Part shown: piece after piece, positions 1-11,325 of the stretch
Layout: the number at the start of each line of letters is the position of its first letter
Numbering within the stretch: position 1 is the first letter of the stretch
Assembly: GCF_017562075.2 (NCBI RefSeq)
Contig: NC_054084.1
Coordinates: 4,002,501 to 4,066,500, forward strand
Length of the DNA: 64,000 bases
Reading direction: 5' to 3'
From: Anopheles merus
Taxonomy: Eukaryota; Arthropoda; Insecta; Diptera; Culicidae
Notes under the pieces: generated by a model
What the model was told of the DNA's origin: nothing
Seen by the model: the letters and a program-made list of their open reading frames with translations, nothing else
Database searches by the model: none
Position numbers and translations under genes: made by a program

Positions 1-1500
1 GACCCGAAATACGATCGACCGAACCAACGTTTCCATCTTGGACACGCCGAAAGAACACTCGATTGTCTCTTTGTGTGTTGTGTCCGTTTTCCGTCACAGC
101 ATCGCAAAAGTTCACGGGTAATCGTTTCTACCACACTCCCCTTTAGCCGCGCTAAGTATGCCTCATAAAAGTAGATAATCGAAGGCATAGCAAAGAGAGT
201 ACGTAGCAAGAGATTTTGAAACAAATAAACAGCTATATGGTAAAGTTAATCAAAAGTATGATCGACATATAGGCCCGCCCCCCCTGTGTGGCACTCATAT
301 CTCGTTACTCTGTGTTACGCCTAATGTATTAACTAAACAAAACAAAATCATAAAGCATAAGGGCATATGTAAGCTAACGCGCGCTGCTGACGATTGCAAA
401 CCGGTTGCGCAAACCACACATACACATTGCAAATGCGCACAGTGCAACAAACATTCGAAACAATAGCTAATAATGTATGCACAGAGCATCACCCCGCGTG
501 TCCGCCCAGGCAAAAGGCAGGCAGAGGGCGGCAATATCTGTAATAGCAGTTTTGATCGATTGTGTGCGAAGTGAGAGGGCGGTGGCGAAATGAGTTTAAA
601 TGTAAGCGAATCGATTCTCGATGTAACGCGCAGACTTATTACTAAAGTAGAGTAAAGAGGGAGCAAATATGCAAGCATAAATCAAATCCGTAAATAAGTG
701 TGTTAAACATTATAATTCGAAAATAAAACAAAATACACAATTTATCGATGAACAAAAGCGGAAACGCATACGTGTGCTAATGTTTACGCGCAAGCGAGAG
801 TTGTTTGTAGAAGTTGTCGAAGCAGGTCCATGACAAAGAAAGGCATAATTAAGATAAACCACGTCTATTTAACTGTTCGCAGGAAGGCCCAAACACAGGC
901 AAAAAAAAAGAAACACTTTGCCAACTAAACGTGAAAACCAATAAGCCGGAACGATATTATGGAAATACAAGAATATGAATATATTTATATGTATTCTTTT
1001 GCAATCATTTTATTATCCCGTTCTTCTCCACCGTTGTTGTTCGTTCCCCGTTTCGTGTAGACAGTACTGTTTTCCTTCGTCTTGTTTTATTTGTGTTTTT
1101 GTTGATTGGTGGATTTTTTGTCTTGTTCGCTCGTGTTTTCATTACTTAGTACAGTTCTTTCCCATTTCCTTTTGTTTCGAATCCCGTTCAATGTGTGTTT
1201 CTTCCTGTTTTGTTCTACCTTTCCCCGTTTTTCTTTTGTTTTGTTTTATTTTGTGTTGTCTCTAGCTTTATTTTATTCGATTATATTTGCCGTCCCTCTT
1301 TGTGTTGTTGATCTTCTGTTTTCTTATTTCGGGTTTTTATAGTTTTTTTTCAGTGATAAAGACAATTTGCATTTTTTTGCATTGCGTCTATTGTGTTTAA
1401 TACCCCATGATTTGCTATCAAATTGTAGTACAACAAACACTAATACATTTCCTTCTTTTTACATTCTTCTCTATGTTTTCTCTTACCCACCCGTGCCATT
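1..1500. other. AT-rich region without a supported gene
   Basis: No open frame here has coding character; the open frames are short and of biased T- or A-rich composition. Possible poly(A) signals (AATAAA) occur near 224 and 722 on the plus strand. The T-rich stretch at about 1090-1340 and the pyrimidine run at 1450-1490 look like intron ending at the splice acceptor before 1520. It is best read as intron of the gene whose last exon follows, or as UTR of an upstream gene. Confidence 0.4.
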
Positions 1501-1519
1501 CGGTGCCACTCCTGGATAG

Positions 1520-1950
1520 GTTTGGAGCGTGGTTGGAAGGTAGCGGACACTGAATCCATGCCATCAACGATGCCTGCCATAATGGAAACATCCGGAGTCA
1601 GCGTGAACAGCATGATAGACGGTGGTAACTTCGCGGGCCATCTCGACGACGCGGAGGAGGCGCGTGAAAACGACGAAGAGCTGGAAGCCCTCGAACGGAT
1701 GGTGGAGCTTCGTCGGTTTAGCAGAGAAGAAGCTCAAGCAACTCTTTTACCGAACGACTTTCAGCAGCATGATTCGATGGTAAACATCGTTCCAGCGAAA
1801 AACTGCACACCACCGAACGTACTGCATCGTGCGCGGCTCGGTGCGGCTGAAACAACGGATCGAAATAACACCAATCGAACGTCATCCACCGGTGCCGGCC
1901 ACGTGAAAAATGTCGAACCAGTAGCGAGTAGTAAACCGATTAAACCATAG
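1520..1950 (+). CDS. Terminal coding exon of an unidentified gene (C-terminal ~143 residues)
   Basis: An open frame runs to TAG at 1948-1950 with normal insect codon use and no ATG at its beginning; the first in-frame ATG lies inside, at 1558. A pyrimidine-rich stretch ending in AG at 1518-1519 is a plausible splice acceptor, so this is probably the last coding exon of a gene that starts left of the window. The peptide is hydrophilic, Met/Ser/Thr-rich first, then has an acidic, probably helical segment containing DDAEEARENDEELEALERMV, and ends in a disordered Asn/Thr-rich tail closing with KPIKP. No membrane segment or known domain is visible and I do not recognise the family. If the acceptor is wrong, translation could begin at the internal ATG, giving about 130 residues. 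Confidence 0.5.
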
Positions 1951-4900
1951 AGGCTACGGATGAATGATTGTTAAGAAATCTTATCTAGGAAAAGGATGCT
2001 ACACGGTAGTGCCCTGTGCGATAGAAATTGTATGCGTCAGAACTTTCTGTAAAACAATATCTGAACTTCGGAGCTTGCTTTTCACTATTGAATAGATTAG
2101 AGGCTAAGAGAGGGGGCTAAAACAGAATACCTTGCGGGTGAAATAGAAATGAATTTTGCTACTTTCCATGAACCCTTCCGAGAATACCATCGACCGTTAC
2201 CGGATACTATCACTTTTTTATTTAATTTTTACAACTGCATATTAGGAACTCCAAATTTAAAGTTATACAACCTAAGCCCCATATACGGGAAAGAGTTTAA
2301 AAACACACAAAAAAAAACTAAAAGTCTACTCTAAGCAAGAAAACCACACGTCACGAAAATGAAATACTAAGTAAATAATATGTACCGAGCAAAAATTATC
2401 GCCACAGTTACAATAACGACCCCAAAAAGATGTTATTGCGTGTTACCTGGATGTGTACGATTCTGGAATATGATGCTGTTTGAGTACACGAGATCACGAA
2501 AATAAAAATAACCAGGTACCCGGCACTGGCATCCCTCCAGAAGCGAATCATGTAATGCAGAGGAAACATACACAGTCTATCTCGCATCATCCGTGTATCA
2601 AGAGGGAAGTGTTGGTTATGCAGCACAGAACCACCCCAGAGAGCTTGAATGATCTCAATCGTACATTGTTCCGAAATTCCGTTGCTTTATTTCACTACCA
2701 AAAAAGGAAACACTTGATGAAGAAAAGACAGTAAAACTGGCTGGAAAGTACCATAAATCTCCGAATGTATGATCCCCTCAAACTAAAAATTCCATTGACC
2801 AGAAGCTTCAGTTCATAAACATACCGAGGGTTGGGAGTGCACAAGAGACGGAAAGAAATGTAATCGTTTGGAATGTTTCCATATCTCCGATCAACGATTC
2901 ATACCAAATCCCCCATGACTACAAGTAAAAATAGTATAACCCTACCGCTAGTAAGCAGCTGTTAATTTAGAATTCTAGATTATCCATGTAAGCGATACTT
3001 CTTGCTATTGCAACGGGTGCATAATTTGCATTCAATCAGTCAGCCAGCCATCCAGCCAACATCCATTCACCGTCCCAGGGGGAGGGCGGGGGGGGGAGGA
3101 GGCATGGGTGGGCAGGGGCTGTAGTGTAGTTATTGTACAGACAGCATAAAAAAAGCAACAAGTAATGGATTTACATCGTGTGCTAAGGTAGTGTTAATGT
3201 GTACCGAGAATGAGTTAGTAAAGTAAGCAACGGTTCCATGCTTAGTGATGAGAGAACTGACCGATGATCGAACTCTTCCCTTCGCTAAACGGACTGAACT
3301 GGAAACGCTGGACGATGTGATAAATCTATTTGTACCAAACAAACATTGTGCTAACTTCGATATAACGTGTAAAAGAAAAGATGGGGGACCCCTTAAACCC
3401 GAGTGTGTAAGCGATGGAAAGAAAATGGAAGAGACAGTGCGTGCACACACCGCAAACCGGAACTTAAAATAGCATTATGAGGTGAAGTGTATGCGTTTTT
3501 TCGATACTAAAACAACGCGGGAATGATATTTGTAAAACTTCAGCAAAGCTAAGACTTTGTACGTTGCAAGTATGGAAAGGCAGGTTGATAAAGAAGGGTG
3601 GGGGGGATGTAAGGGTGAGTGGAGATGGTGAAGAAAGATTAGAAGCATCCCAACTCTGAAAGGTTGTTTTGGTTTTGCGCAGTGTGTGGCGTATGTTTTG
3701 CTTTAGGTGTGGGGTGCAATGTCATTGGATGGAGTATTGAGCCAGCTCAACATTATCCGAAATCGTACCGTGCTTTACAGGCTGTTTAATTTAATGTGCA
3801 TGAGATTTCAAATTAAAATACAAAAAAACTTACCCTGTATTACTACACCCACGATGATTCAGGAGCCATGTTGCTCTGGATCTCTTGATGATGCTTCCAT
3901 TATTTGAGTCTGTTCGTGTTTTCTATCATTATGCTTGCGTTGTTGTGTACCGCAGTACATCAGCGATCATTTAAACAAAAAAATGGCAAGAAACACAACA
4001 CGAATGGGTTAAGAAAAACTGCTTCTAGAAATATGTGACAGGCAAAAACGTATCGCTTTCATTGGAGTTAAAGAAGTGGTGGTAAGTGGTTGGTGGTTAC
4101 ATTACAATTAGCTGGTAAGGTATAACACGAGAGTTGCGAGGGATTTAAAATCTCCAAACAAATAATTATATATTAAAACGCAAGGATCAGTGGGTGATTG
4201 AGTAAGATGTGCACCGATTCGGGGTGCGAACGAGAGTGATCTAATCGCGGTCGCGGATAGTAACAGTACCTTTAGGATCATAAACTTAACGTCACGTTCT
4301 TAGCGCCATTGGCCGTTCGATGTAACAAAAAAAAAGCAAGGATGTAGTTTTTATCCCGCAAACATCCTAAGCGCGTGTCAGCCAACCCCATGTAATGCCT
4401 GAAACTGCTGTGTCCTGAATCTAGACCTAAATTGATTTGATTGCACGGCGTGTGCGTATGAATGTATGTTTGTGTGCGCACACACGCAACACACATGGAC
4501 CTACACTGAGGTGTAGCTATATTTTACTAAACCAAATGCAAACATTCACTCCTACCACTGCGTGATATAAAGGATATAAACTTAACGAAATAAACAAAAC
4601 GGTAGGGACGAGAATAAACGATGGTAAAACACGTGCTCTCTACCTTTTAGAAGCATACTCTCTTTCACACACATTCAAAGGGCACGCGACACTTGGTGGA
4701 GGCAGCAACAGCAGCATCCTGTGTATCTCTAAACTCTCGGAAGAAAAAAAAATGTCATGCATACACGCAACTGTATAAGAAATCAAATTATTCAAAGCTA
4801 TAGTCATTGAAACTATATTAACAAAAAAAGATACGTCAGCTTGCTTTTGAAGTGCTATAGATTGTGGTGCGCATTCGGTACAGGTTTTGAGCGAAAAAAA

Positions 4901-5496
4901 GGGTTAAGTAAAGTTGTCCGTAACCGTCGTCGCCACGTGTGTAGCAAGGCAAACGCTCGAAAGCGTGGTTTTGAGCAAAAGGGAATAAACAAGGACACTG
5001 TGTGAATGGATTCAAGTAATATAGGAATACAATATGGGATAGGACGAAGTCTCAAACGCTTCCCAGCATGAACGAAATGTCGTAACATCGATAAATCGAA
5101 CCGGTCTTAGATGATAAGCATGGGTGATGATGGTGGGGCAACGTGTACACGAACGTAGGTTGGTAATAAATTGTGAACTGGAGAGACAAAGCATAGTGCG
5201 ACTGCGGCAGAGATGCGGAGAGGAGATTGGAGCAAAACCAAGGAAAATCTAATAAAAGTGCCCATGAACGGGAATAACGCTATGAAGGGGGGTCGGTTGA
5301 ATGTTGAGAAGGTAGTTGGAGCTGGAGCCTGCAATTTGTAGGGCAGGAAGAGCCTCATGATGGAAAGTGCAAATTCGTAAGTATGATAATTTACATGTGG
5401 ATATGTAATGAGAGACGGATTTCGAAGGATCCTACATCCATTTCAGGGGTTTAGACTATTTTAAAAACAACATCCGAAACAGTTTACAGATTAGCA
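1951..5496. other. Long AT-rich UTR-like stretch, no gene seen
   Basis: No convincing coding frame occurs over about 3.5 kb. Several AATAAA motifs lie on the plus strand (near 2499, 4585 and 4612), so much of it may be a long 3' UTR of the exon ending at 1950, converging on the minus-strand gene at 5497-5685. It also holds poly-A and poly-G runs, including a G-rich tract near 3075-3120. Confidence 0.4.
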
Positions 5497-5685
5497 TCAT
5501 CGTTGTGAGAAAGAACTGTGGTCCATCTTGTCCTTAGATACAGCGCAGGCGGTCAAGAGTATTTCGATGGATTTCAGCAGGACTTTGGTTTCTCGTATCC
5601 TTTTCAACAAAATGGCCGGATCCTCGGGAACCAGACACCCCTGACTGATTGGACGGTAAACGTTCGATTGCAGTAACGTTGCCAT
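5497..5685 (-). CDS. Small 62-residue protein of unknown function
   Basis: The reading frame starts at the ATG complementary to 5683-5685 (protein begins MATLLQSNVYRP) and ends with TGA at 5497-5499. A good acceptor (TTTTAG) lies about 12 bases upstream of the ATG, and a GTTTGT donor near 5760 would make a short 5' UTR intron, which supports a real transcript. The peptide has an N-terminal part with Pro and Cys and a central amphipathic, probably helical segment rich in Leu, Ile and Lys; there is no signal peptide. I do not recognise it. It is divergent to Miro about 1.4 kb away. Its small size and lack of a recognised domain keep confidence moderate; further coding exons cannot be excluded. 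Confidence 0.5.
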   Translation of the reverse strand: MATLLQSNVYRPISQGCLVPEDPAILLKRIRETKVLLKSIEILLTACAVSKDKMDHSSFSQR

Positions 5686-5699
5686 TGTCTTCACACTAA

Positions 5700-7108
5700 A
5701 ACGAGATGAAATTTAGAAAACAATTGCCAGGAAAATAACACAAAATTTCTATCACAAACCTCCCTAAACTGCAACGGACAACGCCTTTGCCGGCTCAAAT
5801 CCAACCCGTCCCGACACAACCGCCAACTTTTCGCGCGTACAGTGTAAACCACACGCACACCACGAAAAAATCCATTTTGACAGCACGTTATAAACAATGA
5901 AAGGTGTGGAGAATGTGCACCGTAAAGTGAAACAGAAATAAGACGACAGTGGTGCAACTTATCAGTTAAATGCATAATTTATGGTGCAAAAACGTTCCTA
6001 CTCGCCATCGGTCCCAATAAACCGGCACGGGAAACAGGGGTGAAGCGAACTGTCCGCAAAAGCGTCCAGCGAAGAGCGTCCGGGAAGCGCTGGCACGGTG
6101 AAAATATATGCCCACGAGGGCAAAACAGAGGACAGTGATTTCGTAATGAAGAACAACATCAGCAACAACAACAACAACAACAACAGGCAGAGCGCAAGAA
6201 GCAAGAACATAACAACCAAAGCATAGCGTGGAAAATACTTGGCGGGGGAGTTCCCAGCATAGCGAGCCCGAGCCCGCTCTGGTCGGTAACCCGCACATGT
6301 CCCGACCTTTTGCCCAGGAGGAAGAGCAAAGCTAACTCTTTCTCTCCCAGGGTTACGTCCCGGCAGCGTTACACACCGGGTCGATGATGTGTTGTAGTAG
6401 GTGCGGCGCACTGATCGGGCACTTTTTTTCCTCTGCTTGTACGGGTGTGTGCGTGTGTGTGCAGAAAACCATCACGGCAAGTGTTCTATTGCGTGTGAGA
6501 GAGTGAAATTTTGCACGACTTACGGGCGGTTGGTGTGCATGCAGTGGCAAAGTAGCGCGTGTGAAGAAGGGCGGTGGACCTGAAACAACGGTTCTTTCGT
6601 GTGGGACCAACCGAAGCAAGCGTTGCATTCGGAGATCAGCATCATCATCATCCCCCCTAGGGTCGGTTGTGGGAAATTTATAACTGTACCGGAGCGGTGG
6701 GCGGTAAGGGCAAGCGAAGCAACGCATGCTTGTTTGTCGCGCGCTGCTAGAGGTAAACGCGAGTCTGTAAGCAGCAGAAGCAGCAGGCGGAAACCTTTCT
6801 GCAAAAACTGTCACCACCCCAAACTGTGAATTTTATTCGCAAACTACTCTCGGCATCGATTGTGCAAGATTGCGTTTGTGATTGGTCGGTGCAGTGTTAG
6901 TGTGCGCGAGCGGTAAAGGTTGTGTGTGCAGTAGCGCGGGTGCGTGCGATTACACATCGGTGGGGTGGGTTGGGCTGGGTGACGAAATTAGCCAAACGCG
7001 CCCGTCTTCATTTCCGGTTCATCGGCGAATGTTGCCAAATCGCGGGTCAATTTGTTGAACTCATCCTCGCACACACACACACAGAAACAGACACAGTGAC
7101 AGAACACG
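5700..7108. other. Divergent promoter and 5' UTR region between the small gene and Miro
   Basis: There is no supported coding sequence. The segment holds a CAA-rich tract at 6152-6185, CA/GT repeats near 6450 and 7070-7083, and is GC-richer toward 7100. It must hold the promoters of the minus-strand gene at 5685 and of Miro at 7109. I see no clear TATA box. Confidence 0.45.
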
Positions 7109-10028
7109 ATGGTTGCCTGGTCGGTGTCGCACAAGCGGCACGTACGAATTCTGCTCGTGGGTGACCAAGGGGTCGGCAAGACGTCCCTGATCCTGTCGCT
7201 CGTCAGCGAAGAGTTCCCGGAAGATGTACCGCTGAAGGCGGAAGAGATTACCATACCGGCGGACGTGACGCCGGAGCAGGTTCCCACAAACATTGTCGAT
7301 TATTCCGGTAAGTTGTGGGTCCATTGTGTGTGTGAAGCGGCCTGGAGCGTGTTAAAACCGTTTCATTCTCCACTTTTTTTTTAGCGGCCGAACAATCGGA
7401 CGAAGCGCTTGCAGAAGAAATTAGAAAGGCACACGTCGTCTGCATCGTTTACTCGGTCGACTGCGAGGAAACGCTCGACGGTATCACCGAGCGATGGCTT
7501 CCGATGGTGCAGAAATGTTCGGAAATGGAGCGGAAGCCGGTTGTGCTGGTGGGCAACAAGATCGACCTCGTTGATTATTCTACTATCGATGTAAGTTTTT
7601 GCTGTCTTTTTGGGGTGAAAAGGCGAAAAACGACATTCGTAATTTTCACACTTCTTCACCAATTCCAGCACGTTCTTTCGATCATGGAGGACTACCCGGA
7701 GGTGGAAAGCTGCGTTGAATGTTCGGCCAAAACTCTGCACAACATTTCCGAGATGTTTTACTACGCTCAGAAGGCAGTGTTGCACCCAACGGCACCGTTG
7801 TACATAATGGAGGAGCAGGATGTAAGTAAAATCACCCATAAGTTTCGTCACCCAACAACAGGATGATTGTAAATCATTCTATTCCCGCTTCCAGCTAACC
7901 GAAGCATGCAAGAAAGCACTTGTCCGCATATTCAAAGTGTGCGACATTGATGGCGACGGGCTGCTGAATGACTACGAGCTGAATCACTTCCAGCGCCGCT
8001 GCTTCAACGCACCGCTCCAGCCCCAGGTGCTGGACGAGGTGAAAGCCGTGCTGATGAAAAACACGCCCGACGGCATACGCGACGACTCGGTGACGCTGAG
8101 CGGCTTCCTCTTCCTGCACTGTCTCTTCATCCAGCGCGGCCGCAACGAAACGACCTGGGCCGTGCTGCGCCGCTTCGGCTACAACGAGAGTCTCGCGATG
8201 AGTGATGAATACTTGCATCCGCCGGTGAAGATTCCGCCCGGCAGCAGCACAGAACTGTCGCACCGTGGCCAGCAGTTTCTCGTGTCGCTGTTCGAGCGGA
8301 GCGATCGCGACGGCGACGGGGCCCTTTCGCCGACCGAGTTCCAGAAGCTGTTCAGCGCCTGCCCCAGCCCCCCGTTCTCCACCGATATTAAGCGCACGAT
8401 ACCGACGAACGAGAACGGTTGGCCCACGCTGCACGGCTGGCTGTGCCGCTGGAGCCTCATGACGCTGGTGGACGTGAACAAAACGCTCGAGTATCTGGCC
8501 TACCTGGGGTTCAACGTGCACGAGAACGAGTCGCAGCTGGCGGCGATACACGTGACGCGCGAGCGGCGCATCGATCTGGCGAAAAAGCAGAACAGCCGCA
8601 CGGTGTACATGTGCCACGTGATCGGTGCGAAGGAGGCCGCCAAAACGACCTTCTGCCGCGCGTTCCTGGCGCAGGACATGAAGCGGCTGACGGACCGGGA
8701 CATACGGCACAGCAACCGGTACGCGATCAACACGGTGCAGGTGTACGGGCAGGAGAAGTACCTCGTGCTGCGGGACGTGGACGCGCGGCTCGTGCTCGAC
8801 CCGCTGCAGCCGAGCGAGGTGAACTGCGACGTGGCCTGCCTGGTGTACGACGTCGGCAACCCGAAGTCGTTCGAGTACATTGCGCGAATATACATCAAGT
8901 ACTTTGCGGAGAGCAAAATCCCGGTGCTGATCGTGGGCACCAAGGCGGACCTGGAGGAGGTGCGCCAGGAGTATCTGCTGCAGCCGCCCGACTTTTGCCA
9001 CAAGTACAAACTGCTCCAGCCCCAGTTCTTCAGCGTGAAGCACAATAAGAAAGACGTCTACACGAAGCTAGCAACGATGGCGGCCTTTCCGTGAGTATCT
9101 ATGCAATTCCGATGGGGGAGCAAGAACACGACAGTGTTGTGTTTTGCGGTCCGTATATTCTTTCCATTGATCTTGATTAGAATCGTAAATGCAGTGAAAC
9201 TGTCTCGTAGAAGCCACTAACAGGTGAATCTTCCTTACAGTGCCAAAAGTATACAATTACTACTTTCTTTTGTATGTACAAATAGTAGCAACAGGTTTCG
9301 ACCTTCAAACTAATGCACACATACAAAGAGCAATTAAAAAGTACAATGATTGGTGGCGAAATCAAAAAGTTTACAAATTTTAACAGCATCTCGACATTCG
9401 CGCTGCAAACCAAAAAAAAAAAACAAAACAAAAGTATCAAAATTTAATACTTTCCTCCTTTATCTTTCCATTCTTTTTCTCCTTTTGGGTGTAAACGTTT
9501 GTTCTATATACGTTTTATCGTAATTCAGTCGATTTCAAGCAGCGTGGATTCTGTTTTATAAGCATAGATTGGTACAGCTGTGGGAAACAACGTAAGTTTG
9601 AGCCGTTTTGTACAAATGTTTTCATGTTGACTTTTTTTGGTTTTAGAATAACACACAATGTAGAAAGCGCACGTATCAATAACCTGTAGCATGTAATTAT
9701 CTCTGTAGATTGCTGCCCACTAACCCATAACAACATAACTCTAACGCTTTGTATAATTTATTTAAAGCTATTGCCAATTGCATTGAATATGACTTCATAC
9801 TGATTTTGCATGTGGTGTGTTGTGCTGGATAGTGGCCGTTTAAGGAATCATGTGCACTGAAATCAATCTCCCTTTATCGCTCTTTTCAGCCATCTTAAGC
9901 AGTTCGGGCTTATGTCGAGCGATCCGTTGCTCTGGTGGAAGGCAGGATTGGGCATTGCGGCGGCCACAATTGTGGGTTTCTTCGTGGTGAAAGCGTTTCA
10001 CGGCCCCGGTTCGTCGGTAACGCGATGA
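7109..10028 (+). CDS. Miro: Mitochondrial Rho GTPase Miro (RHOT family)
   Basis: Outer-membrane GTPase that links mitochondria to Milton/kinesin and controls their calcium-dependent transport. Coding exons read from splice consensus are 7109-7307, 7385-7590, 7669-7821, 7895-9090 and 9890-10028, giving 630 residues against about 620-650 for the family. Residues 18-26 form the first P-loop (GDQGVGKTS), with NKID further on. Two EF-hand loops follow at about 203-214 (DIDGDGLLNDYE) and 323-334 (DRDGDGALSPTE). A second GTPase domain begins near 430 and retains a TKAD motif. The last exon encodes a C-terminal membrane anchor (GIAAATIVGFFVV). The second P-loop reads GAKEAAKT, with Ala where the canonical GxxxxGK[ST] motif has Gly. 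The ATG at 7109 is in the usual family position. The last intron is about 800 bp of AT-rich sequence with no extra exon that I could see. Confidence 0.97.
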
Positions 10029-10924
10029 GGAGCGAGAACGAGTAGAGAAATGGCTGAGTAAAGCTGCTTGTGTACATAGAATGCAATTGTAGTGTATGTG
10101 GCTGTCCCCTCCCCCCCTCCCCCTCGTCACCATACAATATAAGAACAGCGTAATGTGGAGGGCACTCATACAAAAGCTACACACGCACGTAGGAAAACCC
10201 AGTGTTACCCAATTAAGAGGAACGCCGCCGATATGTTGCTCCGCCAAAATAGAGCGCCTTGAAACCGTTACTCACTATTGGCGTATAGTTGAAGGCTTTT
10301 TTTATAAAGTTTCTCTTTGCAGTTTGAACGTACGAACGCTAGTAGAGGCCAAGCTGTAAGTAGGATTGCAGAGGAGTTGGCACAAACTGATCCCAGCAGT
10401 ACCGACTGGTGGTAACTGAGCAAAATCTTCCAAATTTTAACCATTCATTTGTATACACTTTTTTCATTTGATTTGTAATTTTACGGCCGTGGTCGCTTCT
10501 TTATCGGGCAGCAACAAAATATGGCTTTAGCTATGCTAGACACCAAGAGGATGTTCGTATGTTTAGTTTCCTTATTCTTACTACGGTCGGCATTAGCAGT
10601 CTGGGACGGTTAAATCATTACAATGTTCTCGTCAAGTCAATACAAAAGTCTGTTCACTTGTGTTTAATAGTGGCACCGATAGAACTGATTGCTACGAAAT
10701 GCTGCGCGTGCTGAAGCTTTCTTCTAGAGAACAGAGAGTTTGCAAGAGCAACATTGTATAGGAGCAGGTTCAAGATAGAGGGTTCAATTACCGGTGGTAC
10801 TGTAGTTCTGGTAGTCGTAGTGTAATGTCATTGAGAATTATTGTTTGAAATCATTCTACTAATTAGTGCAAAAAACGGATTCGAAACAAAACCAACCAAA
10901 AAAAAATACAACAACAACAACAAC

Positions 10925-10930
10925 AATAAA
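10925..10930 (+). terminator. Poly(A) signal of Miro
   Basis: A canonical AATAAA follows a CAA-repeat about 900 nt after the Miro stop codon. It is the last good signal before the oppositely oriented Nup154 signal at 11015-11020, so the two 3' ends probably lie within about 100 bp of each other without much overlap. Confidence 0.6.
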
Positions 10931-11014
10931 CTTATTATTCATAACGAAATTTCAACACAGAAAACAAGGACCGAATGCTAGACCAGAGAATCGTACACAC
11001 TATACAATATTCAC

Positions 11015-11020
11015 TTTATT
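11015..11020 (-). terminator. Poly(A) signal of Nup154
   Basis: TTTATT on the plus strand is AATAAA on the minus strand, about 300 nt downstream of the Nup154 stop codon. Confidence 0.6.
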
Positions 11021-11325
11021 CTGAAAACATTATCTAAGTTTCGTGTTGCTGCTGCGTATACGCACGGCAACGCGATGATCCGACGGCGTAATATATGTTG
11101 TGATTGATTGAACTTACTAACATTTTTCGTAAAAAAGAACATAAACATTGAAAACATACAAAAAAAAAACATTGCTCCCGACTAACGGACAGAACGATGG
11201 CAGCGGCACGGGCTGGCACCATCTGTCACACGCTTACTACGCGACTTGCTACACCGCCGCCACCACCACCGTTCATGGTCTTTTGCTTTTGTTCCTGCAC
11301 TAGTCTTTACGCTTTACACTTTTGC

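Noticed and set aside
7895..9043. 382-codon open frame on the minus strand
   Set aside because: It is antisense to the main Miro exon, produced by the high third-position GC of that exon. Its translation is His/Arg/Val-rich without domain signals.
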